Assembly (NCBI RefSeq): GCF_018476645.1
Contig: NZ_JAHCTB010000003.1
Span: forward strand, 310,001-374,000
Direction: 5' to 3'
Origin: Aequorivita echinoideorum
Lineage (GTDB): Bacteria; Bacteroidota; Bacteroidia; Flavobacteriales; Flavobacteriaceae
Length of the DNA: 64,000 nt
The first letter of the stretch is position 1. Each line of letters opens with the position of its first letter. The translations under genes were made by a program, and so were the position numbers. The notes under the pieces were generated by a model, which ran no database searches, was not told the DNA's origin, and worked only from the letters and a program-made list of their open reading frames with translations. Shown in pieces: positions 51,457-60,926 of the stretch.

Positions 51457-51486
51457 CATTCCTATATACTTTATTTTAAAAATGCA

Positions 51487-51906
51487 TTAAAACATTTCGC
51501 GACCGGCAAAATGGAAAGCGCCCTCAATGGCAGCATTCTCATCGCTATCGCTTCCGTGAACCGCATTTTCACCAATAGAAGCAGCGTACAATTTACGGAT
51601 AGTTCCCTCAGCAGCGTCCGCAGGATTGGTGGCACCTATCAATGTACGGAAATCCTCCACGGCATTTTCCTTTTCAAGAATAGCGGCAACAATAGGCCCG
51701 CGCGTCATGTACTCTACCAATTCCCCATAAAATGGACGCTCGCTGTGCACTTCATAAAATTTCTGTGCATCTGCGGTGGTCATATGCGTAAGTTTCATCG
51801 CTACGATTCTGAAACCGGATGCGTTTATTTTTTCAAGAATTGCTCCAATGTGGCCTTTTTCAACCGCATCTGGCTTCAACATAGTAAATGTTCTGTCTGT
51901 TCTCAT
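51487..51906 (-). CDS. ndk: Nucleoside-diphosphate kinase
   Basis: 139 residues, standard size. Moves the gamma-phosphate between NTPs and NDPs through a phospho-His. Conserved [17 protein letters not shown] at the start, and the active-site His in [17 protein letters not shown] near the C-terminus. It converges with the DUF721 gene. Confidence 0.97.
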   Translation of the reverse strand: MRTDRTFTMLKPDAVEKGHIGAILEKINASGFRIVAMKLTHMTTADAQKFYEVHSERPFYGELVEYMTRGPIVAAILEKENAVEDFRTLIGATNPADAAEGTIRKLYAASIGENAVHGSDSDENAAIEGAFHFAGREMF

Positions 51907-52032
51907 TGTGTTTTTAAAATTTCGGCAAAAATACTATTAATATATTCAATTGCAAGGAATCAGTATACAATTACAGTTTTAAGAAAATTTCATTTAAATC
52001 TAGTCTTTGGTACCAACAGCATTTCTTCTGCA

Positions 52033-52063
52033 TTGGAGTATAAAATCCATTGTCGTATCTTCG
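52033..52063 (+). promoter_or_regulatory. Promoter of nrnA, likely leaderless
   Basis: TTG at 52033-52035, 20 bases, then TATCTTCG at 52056-52063 (one mismatch). The ATG at 52069 lies 6 bases after the box, which is where transcription should start, so the mRNA may have no leader. Confidence 0.48.
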
Positions 52064-52068
52064 CAGCG

Positions 52069-53088
52069 ATGAATAAAGAAACTACACAGGCCGTAAAAAA
52101 ATTATTGGAAAACCCACGGAAAATCGTGATTGTAGCCCATAAAAATCCAGATGGTGATGCCATTGGGTCTTCATTGGGACTATGTTTTTTTCTAAAGAAA
52201 ATGGGCCACGATTGCCAAGTAATTATGCCGAATGATTTTCCGGATTTCTTAAAATGGATGCCGGGCGTCGATGAAATTTTAGTTTTTGAAAAAGATCTAG
52301 AAAAAGCGAAGCAGTCAATAACGGATGCGAATCTAATTTTTACTTTGGATTTTAACAGCCTCGATAGGGTTGGCGATCTGCAACCACTTTTAGAAAATAG
52401 CGAAGCGGATTTTGTGATGATAGACCACCACCAGCAACCTGCAACTTATGCGGTAGCTACCTACAGCGATGTAAGTGTAAGTTCAACGGCAGAAATGGTT
52501 TACCATTTTATAAATGCCTTGGGCGAAGCCGAAAAAATCACGGAACCCATTGCCACCAATCTATACTCCGGCATATTGACAGATACGGGCTCCTTCCGTT
52601 TTCCCGCTACCTTGCCCACTACCCATCGCGTAATTGCAGCGTTGATGGAGAAAGGGGCAGATAATGCGGTTATTTATCAAAATATTTATGACACGTTTAC
52701 ACCAGACCGCATGAAATTGTTGGGCTTGGCGTTGAATAACCTTACCATTCTTGAGGAATACAATACCGCATACATAACATTAACGCAGAAAGAACTGGAT
52801 GAGCATAATTTCAAAAAGGGCGATACAGAGGGATTCGTAAATTATGCGCTTATGATTAAAGGAATTGTTTTTGCGGTAATATTTATTGAGAACAAACAGG
52901 AAAATATTGTCAAAATTTCTTTCCGAAGTAAGGGCAGATTTTCAGTAAACGATTTTTCCCGCTCGCATTACAACGGTGGCGGACACATAAACGCGGCAGG
53001 CGGTAAAAGTTCACAATCCCTTAGCAATACGGTAACCGAATTTATTAGTATCTTGCCCCGCTATAAACAAGAGCTCTCAAATGCTTAA
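52069..53088 (+). CDS. DHH-family oligoribonuclease/PAP phosphatase-like
   Basis: 339 residues from ATG 52069 (MNKETTQAVKKLLE). DHH phosphoesterase of the NrnA type: VIVAHKNPDGDAIGSSLG, DFNSLDR, the DHH motif MIDHHQQP and the C-terminal DHHA1 glycine-rich YNGGGHINAAGG. NrnA enzymes degrade nanoRNA and 3'-phosphoadenosine 5'-phosphate. The upstream frame (to 51511) overlaps ndk on the other strand and is not coding. It overlaps gldI by 8 bases. Confidence 0.9.
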   Translation: MNKETTQAVKKLLENPRKIVIVAHKNPDGDAIGSSLGLCFFLKKMGHDCQVIMPNDFPDFLKWMPGVDEILVFEKDLEKAKQSITDANLIFTLDFNSLDRVGDLQPLLENSEADFVMIDHHQQPATYAVATYSDVSVSSTAEMVYHFINALGEAEKITEPIATNLYSGILTDTGSFRFPATLPTTHRVIAALMEKGADNAVIYQNIYDTFTPDRMKLLGLALNNLTILEEYNTAYITLTQKELDEHNFKKGDTEGFVNYALMIKGIVFAVIFIENKQENIVKISFRSKGRFSVNDFSRSHYNGGGHINAAGGKSSQSLSNTVTEFISILPRYKQELSNA

Positions 53089-53635
53089 AAAACTGATATA
53101 TACAAGCATCGCAATAGCGTTTTTTGCTGCCTGCAAAAGCCCGGAAGCGCGACGTCCCGTGCAAACCCGTTCGGGAAGTTTCATAAATGAGTCCGTGGTG
53201 CGCAACAAAGAAATTTACGATCAGGAAAAAATGTACATTGAAGAATTGATTGAAAAAGATTCGCTCAAGGATTACATTGCTTCAGAAAGTGGATTTTGGT
53301 ACTACTACAATGTAAAAGATACAACTTCAACTGAAATGCCCGATATTGGCGATATTGTTGAATTCACTTACGATATTAAAAATCTTGATGGTAGTACAAT
53401 TCTTTCAAAAGAAGAAAACGGCCTACAGCAATACCGCGTAGATGAAAGCAATCAAGAACTTATTTCCGGTGTGCGGGACGGTATAAAATTGATGAAGGAA
53501 GGCGAGACCATAACCTTCTTTTTTCCTTCCTATAAAGCGTTCGGCTATTATGGCATCGAAGAAAAGCTTGGTACAAACGTGCCAATACAGAGTACAATAA
53601 CACTACATTCTTTAGAACAATCAAACGAAAATTAA
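53081..53635 (+). CDS. gldI: Gliding-motility lipoprotein GldI
   Basis: 184 residues, lipoprotein signal (FFAACKSPE, Cys18). FKBP-type peptidyl-prolyl isomerase domain at about 85-180 (DIGDIVEFTYDIKNLDG and MKEGETITFFFPSYKAFGYYG). GldI is a gliding-motility protein of Flavobacteriia, probably folding other Gld or T9SS components. It overlaps nrnA and precedes another isomerase gene by 7 bases. Confidence 0.92.
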   Translation: MLKKLIYTSIAIAFFAACKSPEARRPVQTRSGSFINESVVRNKEIYDQEKMYIEELIEKDSLKDYIASESGFWYYYNVKDTTSTEMPDIGDIVEFTYDIKNLDGSTILSKEENGLQQYRVDESNQELISGVRDGIKLMKEGETITFFFPSYKAFGYYGIEEKLGTNVPIQSTITLHSLEQSNEN

Positions 53636-53642
53636 TTTCAAA

Positions 53643-54749
53643 ATGAAAAAACTAACATTAGCATTTTTATTACTTACACTTTCCTTTGCATCCTGCCAAG
53701 ACAAATATCCAGATTTGAAGGATGGCGTCTATGCTGAATTTGTTACTAACAAAGGAACTTTTTTGGCAAAGCTGAAAAATGAAAGCGCTCCCCTCACTGT
53801 TTCAAACTTTGTGGCACTTGCCGAAGGGACCAATGGTATGGTGGACTCAACCTACAAGGGCAAACGCTTTTACGACAATCTTACTTTCCATCGCGTCATA
53901 AAGGATTTTATGATTCAAGGAGGCGATCCTGTGGGTGACGGGACAGGAAGTCCAGGTTATACATTTCCCGATGAAATTACAGACACGATTCGTTTTAACC
54001 GAAAAGGACTTTTGGCAATGGCAAATTCGGGTCCCGGAACCAACGGAAGCCAATTCTTCATTACTTTGAAAGAAACACCGTGGCTGGACGGACGCCACAC
54101 CGTTTTCGGCGAAATAGTTAAAGGACAGGAAGTTGTGGATTCCATAGGAAGCGTGGAAACTTCAAAGCCAGGTGATAAACCAGTTTCTCCCGTTACCATT
54201 GAAAAAATCAATATTATAAAGAAAGGCAATGTAAAAGTTCCTTATTTCACTGAGGAAATGGGTAAACTGGAGCAAGAGAAAAAGGAAAAGGAAGAGCGCA
54301 TCAATAAAGTAGCGGCTCAGAAAGCATCAGAATTGAATGCTTTAAGAAGCCAAGCAGATTCATTACCCTCTGGCGTGAAAATGTATTACAATCAAAAAGG
54401 AACTGGCGAGAAACCCGCCGAAGGTTCTAAGGTTTTAATGAATTACGCCGGCTTTCTAGCGGATGGACATCTTTTCGATTCCAATATTCTTTCAAATGCT
54501 GAAAAATTTGAAACCGTAGATGAAATACGCAAAGCTGCGGGCCAGTACGCTCCGGTTCCTGCGGATTATAGCCAAAATGCAGGCTTGATCCCCGGTTTCC
54601 GCGAGGCGTTGCTGAATATGAAAATTGGAGATAAAACTACCGTTTTCATTCCATCTCATTTGGCTTATGGAAAACGTGGAATTCCTGGGGTAATTCCTCC
54701 AGATTCCGAACTTATTTTTGAATTGGAACTCGTTGGCTTAGCGCAATAA
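53643..54749 (+). CDS. Cyclophilin-FKBP fusion peptidyl-prolyl isomerase
   Basis: 368 residues: lipoprotein-like signal (LSFASCQDK), cyclophilin domain at about 28-195 (YDNLTFHRVIKDFMIQGGDP, GPGTNGSQFFITLKETPWLD, GRHTVFGEIV), a charged helical linker of about 205-240, and an FKBP domain of about 245-366 (VLMNYAGFLADGHLFDSN, IGDKTTVFIPSHLAYGKRG). Two isomerase folds in one chain suit a periplasmic folding factor. It is in one unit with gldI and ends at a strong terminator. Confidence 0.93.
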   Translation: MKKLTLAFLLLTLSFASCQDKYPDLKDGVYAEFVTNKGTFLAKLKNESAPLTVSNFVALAEGTNGMVDSTYKGKRFYDNLTFHRVIKDFMIQGGDPVGDGTGSPGYTFPDEITDTIRFNRKGLLAMANSGPGTNGSQFFITLKETPWLDGRHTVFGEIVKGQEVVDSIGSVETSKPGDKPVSPVTIEKINIIKKGNVKVPYFTEEMGKLEQEKKEKEERINKVAAQKASELNALRSQADSLPSGVKMYYNQKGTGEKPAEGSKVLMNYAGFLADGHLFDSNILSNAEKFETVDEIRKAAGQYAPVPADYSQNAGLIPGFREALLNMKIGDKTTVFIPSHLAYGKRGIPGVIPPDSELIFELELVGLAQ

Positions 54750-54770
54750 TCCCGATTTTACCCATTAAAA

Positions 54771-54800
54771 AAAGGAACCAAACCTTGGTTCCTTTTTTTT
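54771..54800. terminator. Bidirectional terminator
   Basis: AAAGGAACCAA (54771-54781) pairs with TTGGTTCCTTT (54785-54795), followed by T. It lies between the isomerase stop and the pepD stop and suits both directions. Confidence 0.85.
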
Positions 54801-54822
54801 ATGGCATTCATTTTTGATGAAT

Positions 54823-56274
54823 TTACTTCTTCGGAACATTCTTTAGAATTTCCAACACAAATTCCCAATATTTTTGTGCCGATGAAATGCTCGCGCGCTC
54901 ATCCGGGGAGTGAGCACCTTTTATTGTTGGCCCAAAGGAAATCATATCCATATCTGGATAATTTTGGCCCAGAATACCACATTCAAGCCCAGCATGGCAA
55001 GCAGCTACGTTCGCCTTTTCACCATTAAGTTTTTCATATAAATTGTCAAGAACTTTCAAAATTGGGCTATCCATATTGGGTGCCCAGCCGGGATAGTGAC
55101 CGGCCTGAGCTACTTTATAGCCTGCCAGTTCAAATACAGAAGTCAACGAATTAGCCAAATCCTCCTTTGAAGATTCAACCGAAGAGCGCGTTAAACATTC
55201 AATTTTTAAATTGCCATCTTTAAGTGTGATTTTAGCAATATTATTTGAAGTTTCCACCAAGTCTGAAATATCAGGACTCATTCTATAAACACCATTGTGG
55301 GCGGCATAAATTGCGTTCAAAAATTTATTTTGATCGCTTTCTGAAATAACTTTTTGTATTTCAGAATTGCTTTTTTCCGCTGAAATAGAAAGCTGCGGCT
55401 CCAATGATTTATATTCAGAAATAATTTGCGACTTCACCTTTTCAAATTCAGAAATAAACTCCTTTTCTGAAGTAACGGCAACCTCGGCTACACTTTCCCT
55501 CGGGATTGCATTTCGAAGACTTCCGCCGTTTAATTCGGACAGCTTTATAAAGTCCTTTGTAGCGAAGAGCAAACGGTTCATTAATTTATTGGCATTGCCC
55601 AAGCCTTTGATGATGTCCATTCCGCTGTGGCCGCCTTGCAAGCCTTTCACTTTTACGGTGAAGGCCACAGTGTTTTTTGGCACATCTTCTTCCTTGTAAT
55701 TTCCCGTAGCTGTAACATCAACACCTCCGGCGCAACCTACACCAATTTCATCATCTTCCTCCGTATCCAAATTCAGAAGGATATCACCTTTCAGCAAACC
55801 ACCTTTTAAGCCTTTAGCGCCCGTCATTCCCGTTTCCTCATCAATAGTGAAAAGTGCCTCAATCGCTGGGTGTTCAATTTCCTTGCTTTCCAAAATCGCC
55901 ATAATTGTGGCAACGCCAAGCCCATTATCGGCTCCCAACGTAGTTCCCTTTGCGCGTACCCAATCGCCGTCCACGTACATCTCGATACCTTGTTTATCAA
56001 AATCGAAATCGGTATCATTATTTTTTTGATGCACCATATCCAGATGGCTCTGCAATACTACCATTTTTCGATCCTCCAGTCCTTTGGTTGCAGGTTTTCT
56101 GATAATCACATTGCCCACCTCATCCTCAATAGTTTCCAGATTCAGGTTTTTACCAAATTCCTTCATAAAAGCAATTACGCGCTGCTCCTTTTTTGAGGGT
56201 CGGGGCACCGCGTTCAAATCGGCAAATTTGTTCCAAAGAGCTTTAGGTTCTAAGTTTCTTATTTCTTGGTTCAT
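54823..56274 (-). CDS. pepD: Aminoacyl-histidine dipeptidase (M20)
   Basis: 483 residues from ATG 56274 (MNQEIRNLEPKALWNKFADL); 13 upstream codons are not family-like. Zn-dependent dipeptidase of family M20C: LQSHLDMVHQ, GADNGLGVA, TIDEETGMTGAKGL, CHAGLECGIL and the final HSPDERASISS. It cleaves Xaa-His and other dipeptides in the cytosol. Confidence 0.95.
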   Translation of the reverse strand: MNQEIRNLEPKALWNKFADLNAVPRPSKKEQRVIAFMKEFGKNLNLETIEDEVGNVIIRKPATKGLEDRKMVVLQSHLDMVHQKNNDTDFDFDKQGIEMYVDGDWVRAKGTTLGADNGLGVATIMAILESKEIEHPAIEALFTIDEETGMTGAKGLKGGLLKGDILLNLDTEEDDEIGVGCAGGVDVTATGNYKEEDVPKNTVAFTVKVKGLQGGHSGMDIIKGLGNANKLMNRLLFATKDFIKLSELNGGSLRNAIPRESVAEVAVTSEKEFISEFEKVKSQIISEYKSLEPQLSISAEKSNSEIQKVISESDQNKFLNAIYAAHNGVYRMSPDISDLVETSNNIAKITLKDGNLKIECLTRSSVESSKEDLANSLTSVFELAGYKVAQAGHYPGWAPNMDSPILKVLDNLYEKLNGEKANVAACHAGLECGILGQNYPDMDMISFGPTIKGAHSPDERASISSAQKYWEFVLEILKNVPKK

Positions 56275-56454
56275 AAAAATTTTATTTGATTTTATTTTAC
56301 TGCGAATTAGCAAAAGTTTTTATTGAATTTCAAAAGAGAAATAATCACTACACACTTCTATTTTAAAATAAAAAACTTGCGTGTTCTCACATATTTCCAC
56401 AAAATTACCATTTTGTAAGCGCTATAAAAATTATGTGGAAAAAGAATTCCTTTG

Positions 56455-56462
56455 TAAGTTTG
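56455..56462 (+). promoter_or_regulatory. Candidate -7 element of the DUF3810 gene
   Basis: TAAGTTTG, full match to TAnnTTTG, with only four bases to the ATG at 56467, so the transcript could be leaderless. No TTG at the expected spacing. Confidence 0.42.
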
Positions 56463-56466
56463 GTTC

Positions 56467-57534
56467 ATGCAAAGAAAAACCGCGGTAGTGCTTACCATCC
56501 TGCTCCCATTGCAAATTCAGGGATTGCAAATACTGAAAAAATTTCCATCTTTTGTCGAGAAATATTACAGTCTCGGTTTTTATCCCGTTTTATCAAAAAT
56601 TTCGCGTTATCTGTTCGGGTGGATTCCATTTTCGGTGGGCGATGTTTTCTATATACTCATTACAATTTTAGCGCTTCGGTGGATTTATAGAAATTTTCGC
56701 CGATTGCGATTTGAGCCCATTCGGTTTTTTTTGGATATTATCGCTTCAATTTCAGTAGTATATTTTGTGTTCCATTTATTCTGGGGCTTCAATTATTATA
56801 GGCTTCCGCTTCACCAATCTTTACAAATTCAAAGTGAATACACCTACGAGCAACTTTTGGAAACAACCAAAAAATTCATTTCAAAAAGTAATGAAATGCA
56901 CCGAGAATTGGGTTATGCAGACAGCGTTAAAATTGATTTGCCGTACTCCCAACCCGAAATGTTCGAGAAATCCCTAAATGGATATAATAATCTTGAAAAA
57001 GAATTTCCGCAGTTGGCTTACGCACCCAAGAGCATAAAAAATAGCGGGTGGAGTTTAGGCCTAACCTATATGGGGTATAGCGGATACATAAATCCATTTA
57101 CGGGTGAGGCGCAAGTGAATAATTTAATAAAAACCTATAAATTCCCAGTGGTAAGCTGTCACGAGGAGGCGCACCAAATAGGCTATGCCGCAGAAAATGA
57201 GGCTAATTTTATTGCTACGCTTGCTACTATAAATAATGATGACGCATACATTCAATACGCTGGTTATATTTTTACATTGCGGTATCTTATTAATGAAGTG
57301 GCGCGTGCGGATGAACCCACATATCACGAATTACTGAAAACCATAAATCCCGGGATTTTAGAAAGTTATAAGGAAATGCGCGATTTTTGGGATGCCTACG
57401 AAAATCCCTTTGAAACGTTTTCAAAGAATTTTTGGGATATTTTTCTGAAGGCAAATAATCAATCCCGCGGAATTTTAAGCTATGATTATATGGTTGCTTT
57501 GGTCGTGAACTATTTTGGCGATAAAACATTGTAA
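56467..57534 (+). CDS. DUF3810 zincin-like membrane protein
   Basis: 355 residues. N-terminal transmembrane helices (VFYILITILALRWIYRNF and DIIASISVVYFVFHLFWGF), then a soluble domain holding the metalloprotease motif HEEAH (His232, Glu233, His236) in SCHEEAHQIGYAAENEANFI, with further acidic residues just after. DUF3810 is a bacterial zincin family of unknown substrate. The proteins probably act at the inner-membrane surface. It is the only gene in this direction here. Confidence 0.85.
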   Translation: MQRKTAVVLTILLPLQIQGLQILKKFPSFVEKYYSLGFYPVLSKISRYLFGWIPFSVGDVFYILITILALRWIYRNFRRLRFEPIRFFLDIIASISVVYFVFHLFWGFNYYRLPLHQSLQIQSEYTYEQLLETTKKFISKSNEMHRELGYADSVKIDLPYSQPEMFEKSLNGYNNLEKEFPQLAYAPKSIKNSGWSLGLTYMGYSGYINPFTGEAQVNNLIKTYKFPVVSCHEEAHQIGYAAENEANFIATLATINNDDAYIQYAGYIFTLRYLINEVARADEPTYHELLKTINPGILESYKEMRDFWDAYENPFETFSKNFWDIFLKANNQSRGILSYDYMVALVVNYFGDKTL

Positions 57535-57544
57535 ACTTCCGGAA

Positions 57545-57580
57545 AAAAGAAAAGCGTGAATGCCATTTTTGCATCACGCT
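57545..57580 (-). terminator. Terminator of the DUF6503 gene
   Basis: On the minus strand AGCGTGA (57580-57574) pairs with TCACGCT (57559-57553), followed by a T-rich run. It also separates the facing DUF3810 gene. Confidence 0.72.
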
Positions 57581-57608
57581 ATTCATCAATCAAGTGGGGA
57601 GTAATACT

Positions 57609-58460
57609 TTATGCTTTTACATATTCCGCTTCAGCAGGTTTTTTGAAAACTGACGGATCAAGTTTTGTTTCGGTAGCAGTAATTTTGTCAAATTTTATAT
57701 CCATTTTTTCATCGTGCGGCTTGCCATTTTCTACGTTCCACCACGTTATTTTCTTCGGAAGTTGCAATCCATTCACATCTTGCCATTTGTCGTATTTTAT
57801 CCAGTGCCAATCGTCACTCTTTTTTTGGTCCATAAAGGTTACGGTGTACGCCAGCCAAGTCATTCGCTCGGTTTCTGGATCAAAATAAAGTATGTATTCA
57901 TCTTTTGATGAGTCGCCTACACCATCGTTGTAGCTCACTTTATAACCATTGTACATTTTCCCATCTAGCTCTGCGGGTTCAACGGCTTGATAATTGGTTC
58001 CCGGATCTGCCAGAACGAACGGCATTGCATAGAAATAAAACATCAAATTATGGTAAAACCGAGGGTTTCCCTCATACGCAAGATCGTGTTTTAACAGCCA
58101 GACATCTTTCCCATCATAACCAATGGACCAATCCTTTGCTTCAATTTTGGATTTTCTGTCCGGCAAAGAAACGGTGTGCACCTCATCCCCATTTTTCCCC
58201 TTCATTTCAAAACAAAGATTGTTCATTTTTTTCCAGTTGGAAAGACCGCCGTGGGCAGTAAAAATACTCTGGAGTTCTACCGGATAACTTTTGGCCTCAT
58301 TTGCACTGCTGCGCTCGAGAGCTTCAGTAGCATCGATGGTATCGTTTTCAAGACCCTCGGTTCTCGGGGTGTCCATTTCGGTATCTGGGGGATTTTTTTT
58401 ATCGTCGCGGCAAGCTGTGAGGGAGACAATTATAGAAAGTAAAAGAATCAATTTTTTCAT
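57609..58460 (-). CDS. DUF6503 family lipoprotein
   Basis: 283 residues, lipoprotein signal (IVSLTACRDD, Cys17). The mature region has a Glu/Asp-rich linker (about 20-60) and a LolA-like beta domain (AHGGLSNWKKMNNLCFEMKG, YDGKDVWLLKHDL, FYFYAMPFVLADPGTNYQ). The family (DUF6503 by memory) is a Bacteroidota lipoprotein of unknown function. It lies between two terminators, so it is expressed alone. Confidence 0.66.
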   Translation of the reverse strand: MKKLILLLSIIVSLTACRDDKKNPPDTEMDTPRTEGLENDTIDATEALERSSANEAKSYPVELQSIFTAHGGLSNWKKMNNLCFEMKGKNGDEVHTVSLPDRKSKIEAKDWSIGYDGKDVWLLKHDLAYEGNPRFYHNLMFYFYAMPFVLADPGTNYQAVEPAELDGKMYNGYKVSYNDGVGDSSKDEYILYFDPETERMTWLAYTVTFMDQKKSDDWHWIKYDKWQDVNGLQLPKKITWWNVENGKPHDEKMDIKFDKITATETKLDPSVFKKPAEAEYVKA

Positions 58461-58493
58461 AGCGGTTGTTTTTTGATTCCTAAAAATAAGAAA

Positions 58494-58514
58494 GCTTCCC
58501 CAAAACGGGGAAGC
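58494..58514 (-). terminator. Terminator of the T9SS cargo gene
   Basis: GCTTCCCC (58494-58501) pairs with GGGGAAGC (58507-58514); read leftward it is followed by T-rich sequence. Confidence 0.85.
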
Positions 58515-58575
58515 CTTTTAGAAACCTTTATGATTGGATTCTTTTTAAAATCCAGATTTCAATGGTTTTCGAAAA

Positions 58576-60123
58576 CTATTCCTTCACTAATTTTTTAACC
58601 ACTGAATTTTCTTCCGAAGAAATTTTCACAAAATACATGCTATTTTCCAAAGAAGAAATATTTACATCAACCCTACCGCTGGCAGGGATTATTTTTTCTG
58701 AAAAAACCAATCTTCCCTGCACATTATAGATTTCAACTGAAGTTTCTGAAACTAATTTTGAAGATTGAAAGGTAACAATTCCGGAAGTTGGGTTTGGGTA
58801 AAGTTTTAAACCTGACAATTCATTTGAAACTACCGAAAGAAAAACAGCACTGTCCAAAAAGTCTGGAATTCCGTTATTGTTTGTATCATCATCCAGCGGG
58901 CTGCCGCTATTATTGTAGTCTTCATTTATTGTTAGCGTGCCATCACCATCATCATCGTTATCCAGATAATTTTCAATCCCATCGATATCGGTATCAATAA
59001 AAATATACGCCGAAGAACGTAGACCAGCGCCAATGCCCGTAATTTCGTCAATGGTTACTACATAATCGCCGTCGTCATCACCGTCTAAATAGTTCGGGAT
59101 GCCGTCGCCGTCTGTATCATCATCATTAAAGTTTCCATTGTTATTAAGATCTTCATCGCCATTGGCAATTCCATCATCGTCACTATCGGTTAAAGGATTG
59201 GCCTCGTCGGTTGCAATTTCAAAAGAGGTAATTGTAAAGCACCCAGTCGTAAAATTTTCAACGCGGACGTAAATAGTCTGTGGGTTCGTGATATTCAAAT
59301 AAGCAGTAGGATCCATAATGGCCAATGTAGGATTTTGAGCATCTGCTTGAGATTGGTAATACGAAACAGAATAATCCGCGGGGTTTAAGTTCCCCAAGAT
59401 TGCCTGTTCATTTACCGTAAGATCAAAAATCGCAAAACCGTCGCCATCGCCTTCATTAATAAATAAATTGGGGGGTTGATTGATGGTTGGTTGTTCAATT
59501 ACTATCAAATCCAATTCAACTATAGCATAACAACCAGTTACATTATCAAGGCGAGCATAAATGGTCTGTGCGAACGCAATTATATTTTGGTAAGGGCTTG
59601 GAATAGCGAAAGTCCCATTTTCTGCATCCATAAGAGTTTCGTGATACGTTATACCCACCGCTGGATCTCCATTATTTATTTCCGTATCTTTTTCAGTTAA
59701 ATCAAATATTGAAAAACCATCGTTGTCATCATCACACACTTCAAGTGGGGTTGGTTGGTTGGGAGTTGGTGTAGGATTTACCCGTATTTGGAAATTTGTA
59801 ATATCAAAATCTCCAGATATTAAATCTTGAAGCCTTGCATATATTACCTGTGGATTAGTGAAATTTACATATGCTTGGGGATTTGTGATTGTTGGTGTTC
59901 CCGCCTGTGCATCAGTTTGGCTTTGATGAAAACTAACTTGTAAATTATTTGGATTTTGAGACCCAATAATCTCTGGATTTTTAGTAGTTAAATCGAAAAT
60001 TGCGTACCCGTCATAGGGAAGATCATCACAAATTTCGTAAACTGAAGGTTGATTTGCGACAACCTGTGCCACCGCAGCGATACTCACAAATAAGACACCA
60101 ATAAAAAGTAATAATTTCTTCAT
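58576..60123 (-). CDS. T9SS cargo protein with repeat domains and Ca-binding stretch
   Basis: 515 residues from ATG 60123 ([20 protein letters not shown]). Signal peptide, then three related repeats of about 110 residues (each with IFDLT..., YARL or YVRV and an NPQ.IYAR-type strand), then an Asp/Asn-rich region of thrombospondin type 3 kind (about 330-420, [16 protein letters not shown]), and a C-terminal type A sorting domain ([12 protein letters not shown] ... VKKLVKE). It is predicted to be exported and anchored on the cell surface. Confidence 0.87.
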   Translation of the reverse strand: MKKLLLFIGVLFVSIAAVAQVVANQPSVYEICDDLPYDGYAIFDLTTKNPEIIGSQNPNNLQVSFHQSQTDAQAGTPTITNPQAYVNFTNPQVIYARLQDLISGDFDITNFQIRVNPTPTPNQPTPLEVCDDDNDGFSIFDLTEKDTEINNGDPAVGITYHETLMDAENGTFAIPSPYQNIIAFAQTIYARLDNVTGCYAIVELDLIVIEQPTINQPPNLFINEGDGDGFAIFDLTVNEQAILGNLNPADYSVSYYQSQADAQNPTLAIMDPTAYLNITNPQTIYVRVENFTTGCFTITSFEIATDEANPLTDSDDDGIANGDEDLNNNGNFNDDDTDGDGIPNYLDGDDDGDYVVTIDEITGIGAGLRSSAYIFIDTDIDGIENYLDNDDDGDGTLTINEDYNNSGSPLDDDTNNNGIPDFLDSAVFLSVVSNELSGLKLYPNPTSGIVTFQSSKLVSETSVEIYNVQGRLVFSEKIIPASGRVDVNISSLENSMYFVKISSEENSVVKKLVKE

Positions 60124-60191
60124 AATCAAAAAGTTTGGGTGCAAGATACTATTTTTTTATAATTAAGATTTTATTAACCTTTACTCAAATG

Positions 60192-60222
60192 TTGCGAATT
60201 GCGTTCGATTTCTCTATCATTG
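60192..60222 (+). promoter_or_regulatory. Promoter of the surface lipoprotein pair
   Basis: TTG at 60192-60194, 20 bases, then TATCATTG at 60215-60222 (one mismatch to TAnnTTTG). It lies 20 bases before the ATG at 60243. Confidence 0.45.
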
Positions 60223-60242
60223 TTTTTCCAAATTGAATTATT

Positions 60243-60926
60243 ATGAAAAAAATCATTTCAGTTTCATTCCTAATTGCGGTCACACTTTTATTTTCGGGCT
60301 GCTTTGGCGATGATGTGGATATAAAAAGTAACCGACGTTTATTGGTTCAGGGAAAAATTACAGATTCCACAGGTGTTCCTATCCCCAATATTACCGTGGT
60401 TACCAGCGGCAACGGCGATAAGTTGGGACAAAGTAAAACCGATGCAAACGGCGACTTCTATTTTGTTTCACTGGATGAAAAATTTGATCCGCTCGACATT
60501 CTTATCAATGTAGGTGATGATCCATTTTTCGGGGTTTCAAACAATCCTGAATACAGTACAATTTCACTTCTTTCTGAAGAGCGTACCGACCGTTTATCAT
60601 ACAATCTCGGCACATTTACGCTTTCAAGAAAGGCAAAACTGGATATAATTCTTGATGCCGTTGATGAAAATAGCACCATACAATTCACAGCTGTTTATAC
60701 TCCAATTGACTGTCGTTTGCCTTTAATGGAAAATACTTCAATTAATTGCAACCAATCAGCAACTTTTGAAGAAACGGTTACTGCTCAAAGTGCTAATCAA
60801 TTCTTTGAAATAAGACCGGTCCTAGGCAGCTTTGTAATCTTAGAATATTCGGCCAACGGCGGCCCAATCCAAACCACTGAAATATTTATAGACAATGAAG
60901 AAAATTCACTTACACTTCAATACTAG
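60243..60926 (+). CDS. Carboxypeptidase-regulatory-like lipoprotein
   Basis: 227 residues, lipoprotein signal (LLFSGCFGDD, Cys20). A CarboxypepD_reg-like domain covers about 34-115 (LLVQGKITDSTGVPIPNITV), followed by a second beta domain with three Cys. Such surface lipoproteins commonly accompany outer-membrane barrels; the next gene, overlapping by 32 bases, encodes one. Function unknown. Confidence 0.8.
   Translation: MKKIISVSFLIAVTLLFSGCFGDDVDIKSNRRLLVQGKITDSTGVPIPNITVVTSGNGDKLGQSKTDANGDFYFVSLDEKFDPLDILINVGDDPFFGVSNNPEYSTISLLSEERTDRLSYNLGTFTLSRKAKLDIILDAVDENSTIQFTAVYTPIDCRLPLMENTSINCNQSATFEETVTAQSANQFFEIRPVLGSFVILEYSANGGPIQTTEIFIDNEENSLTLQY

Noticed and set aside
51511-52068. N-terminal extension of the NrnA-like frame
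   Set aside because: It overlaps ndk on the other strand, lacks family similarity, and the NrnA-like protein starts naturally at ATG 52069.
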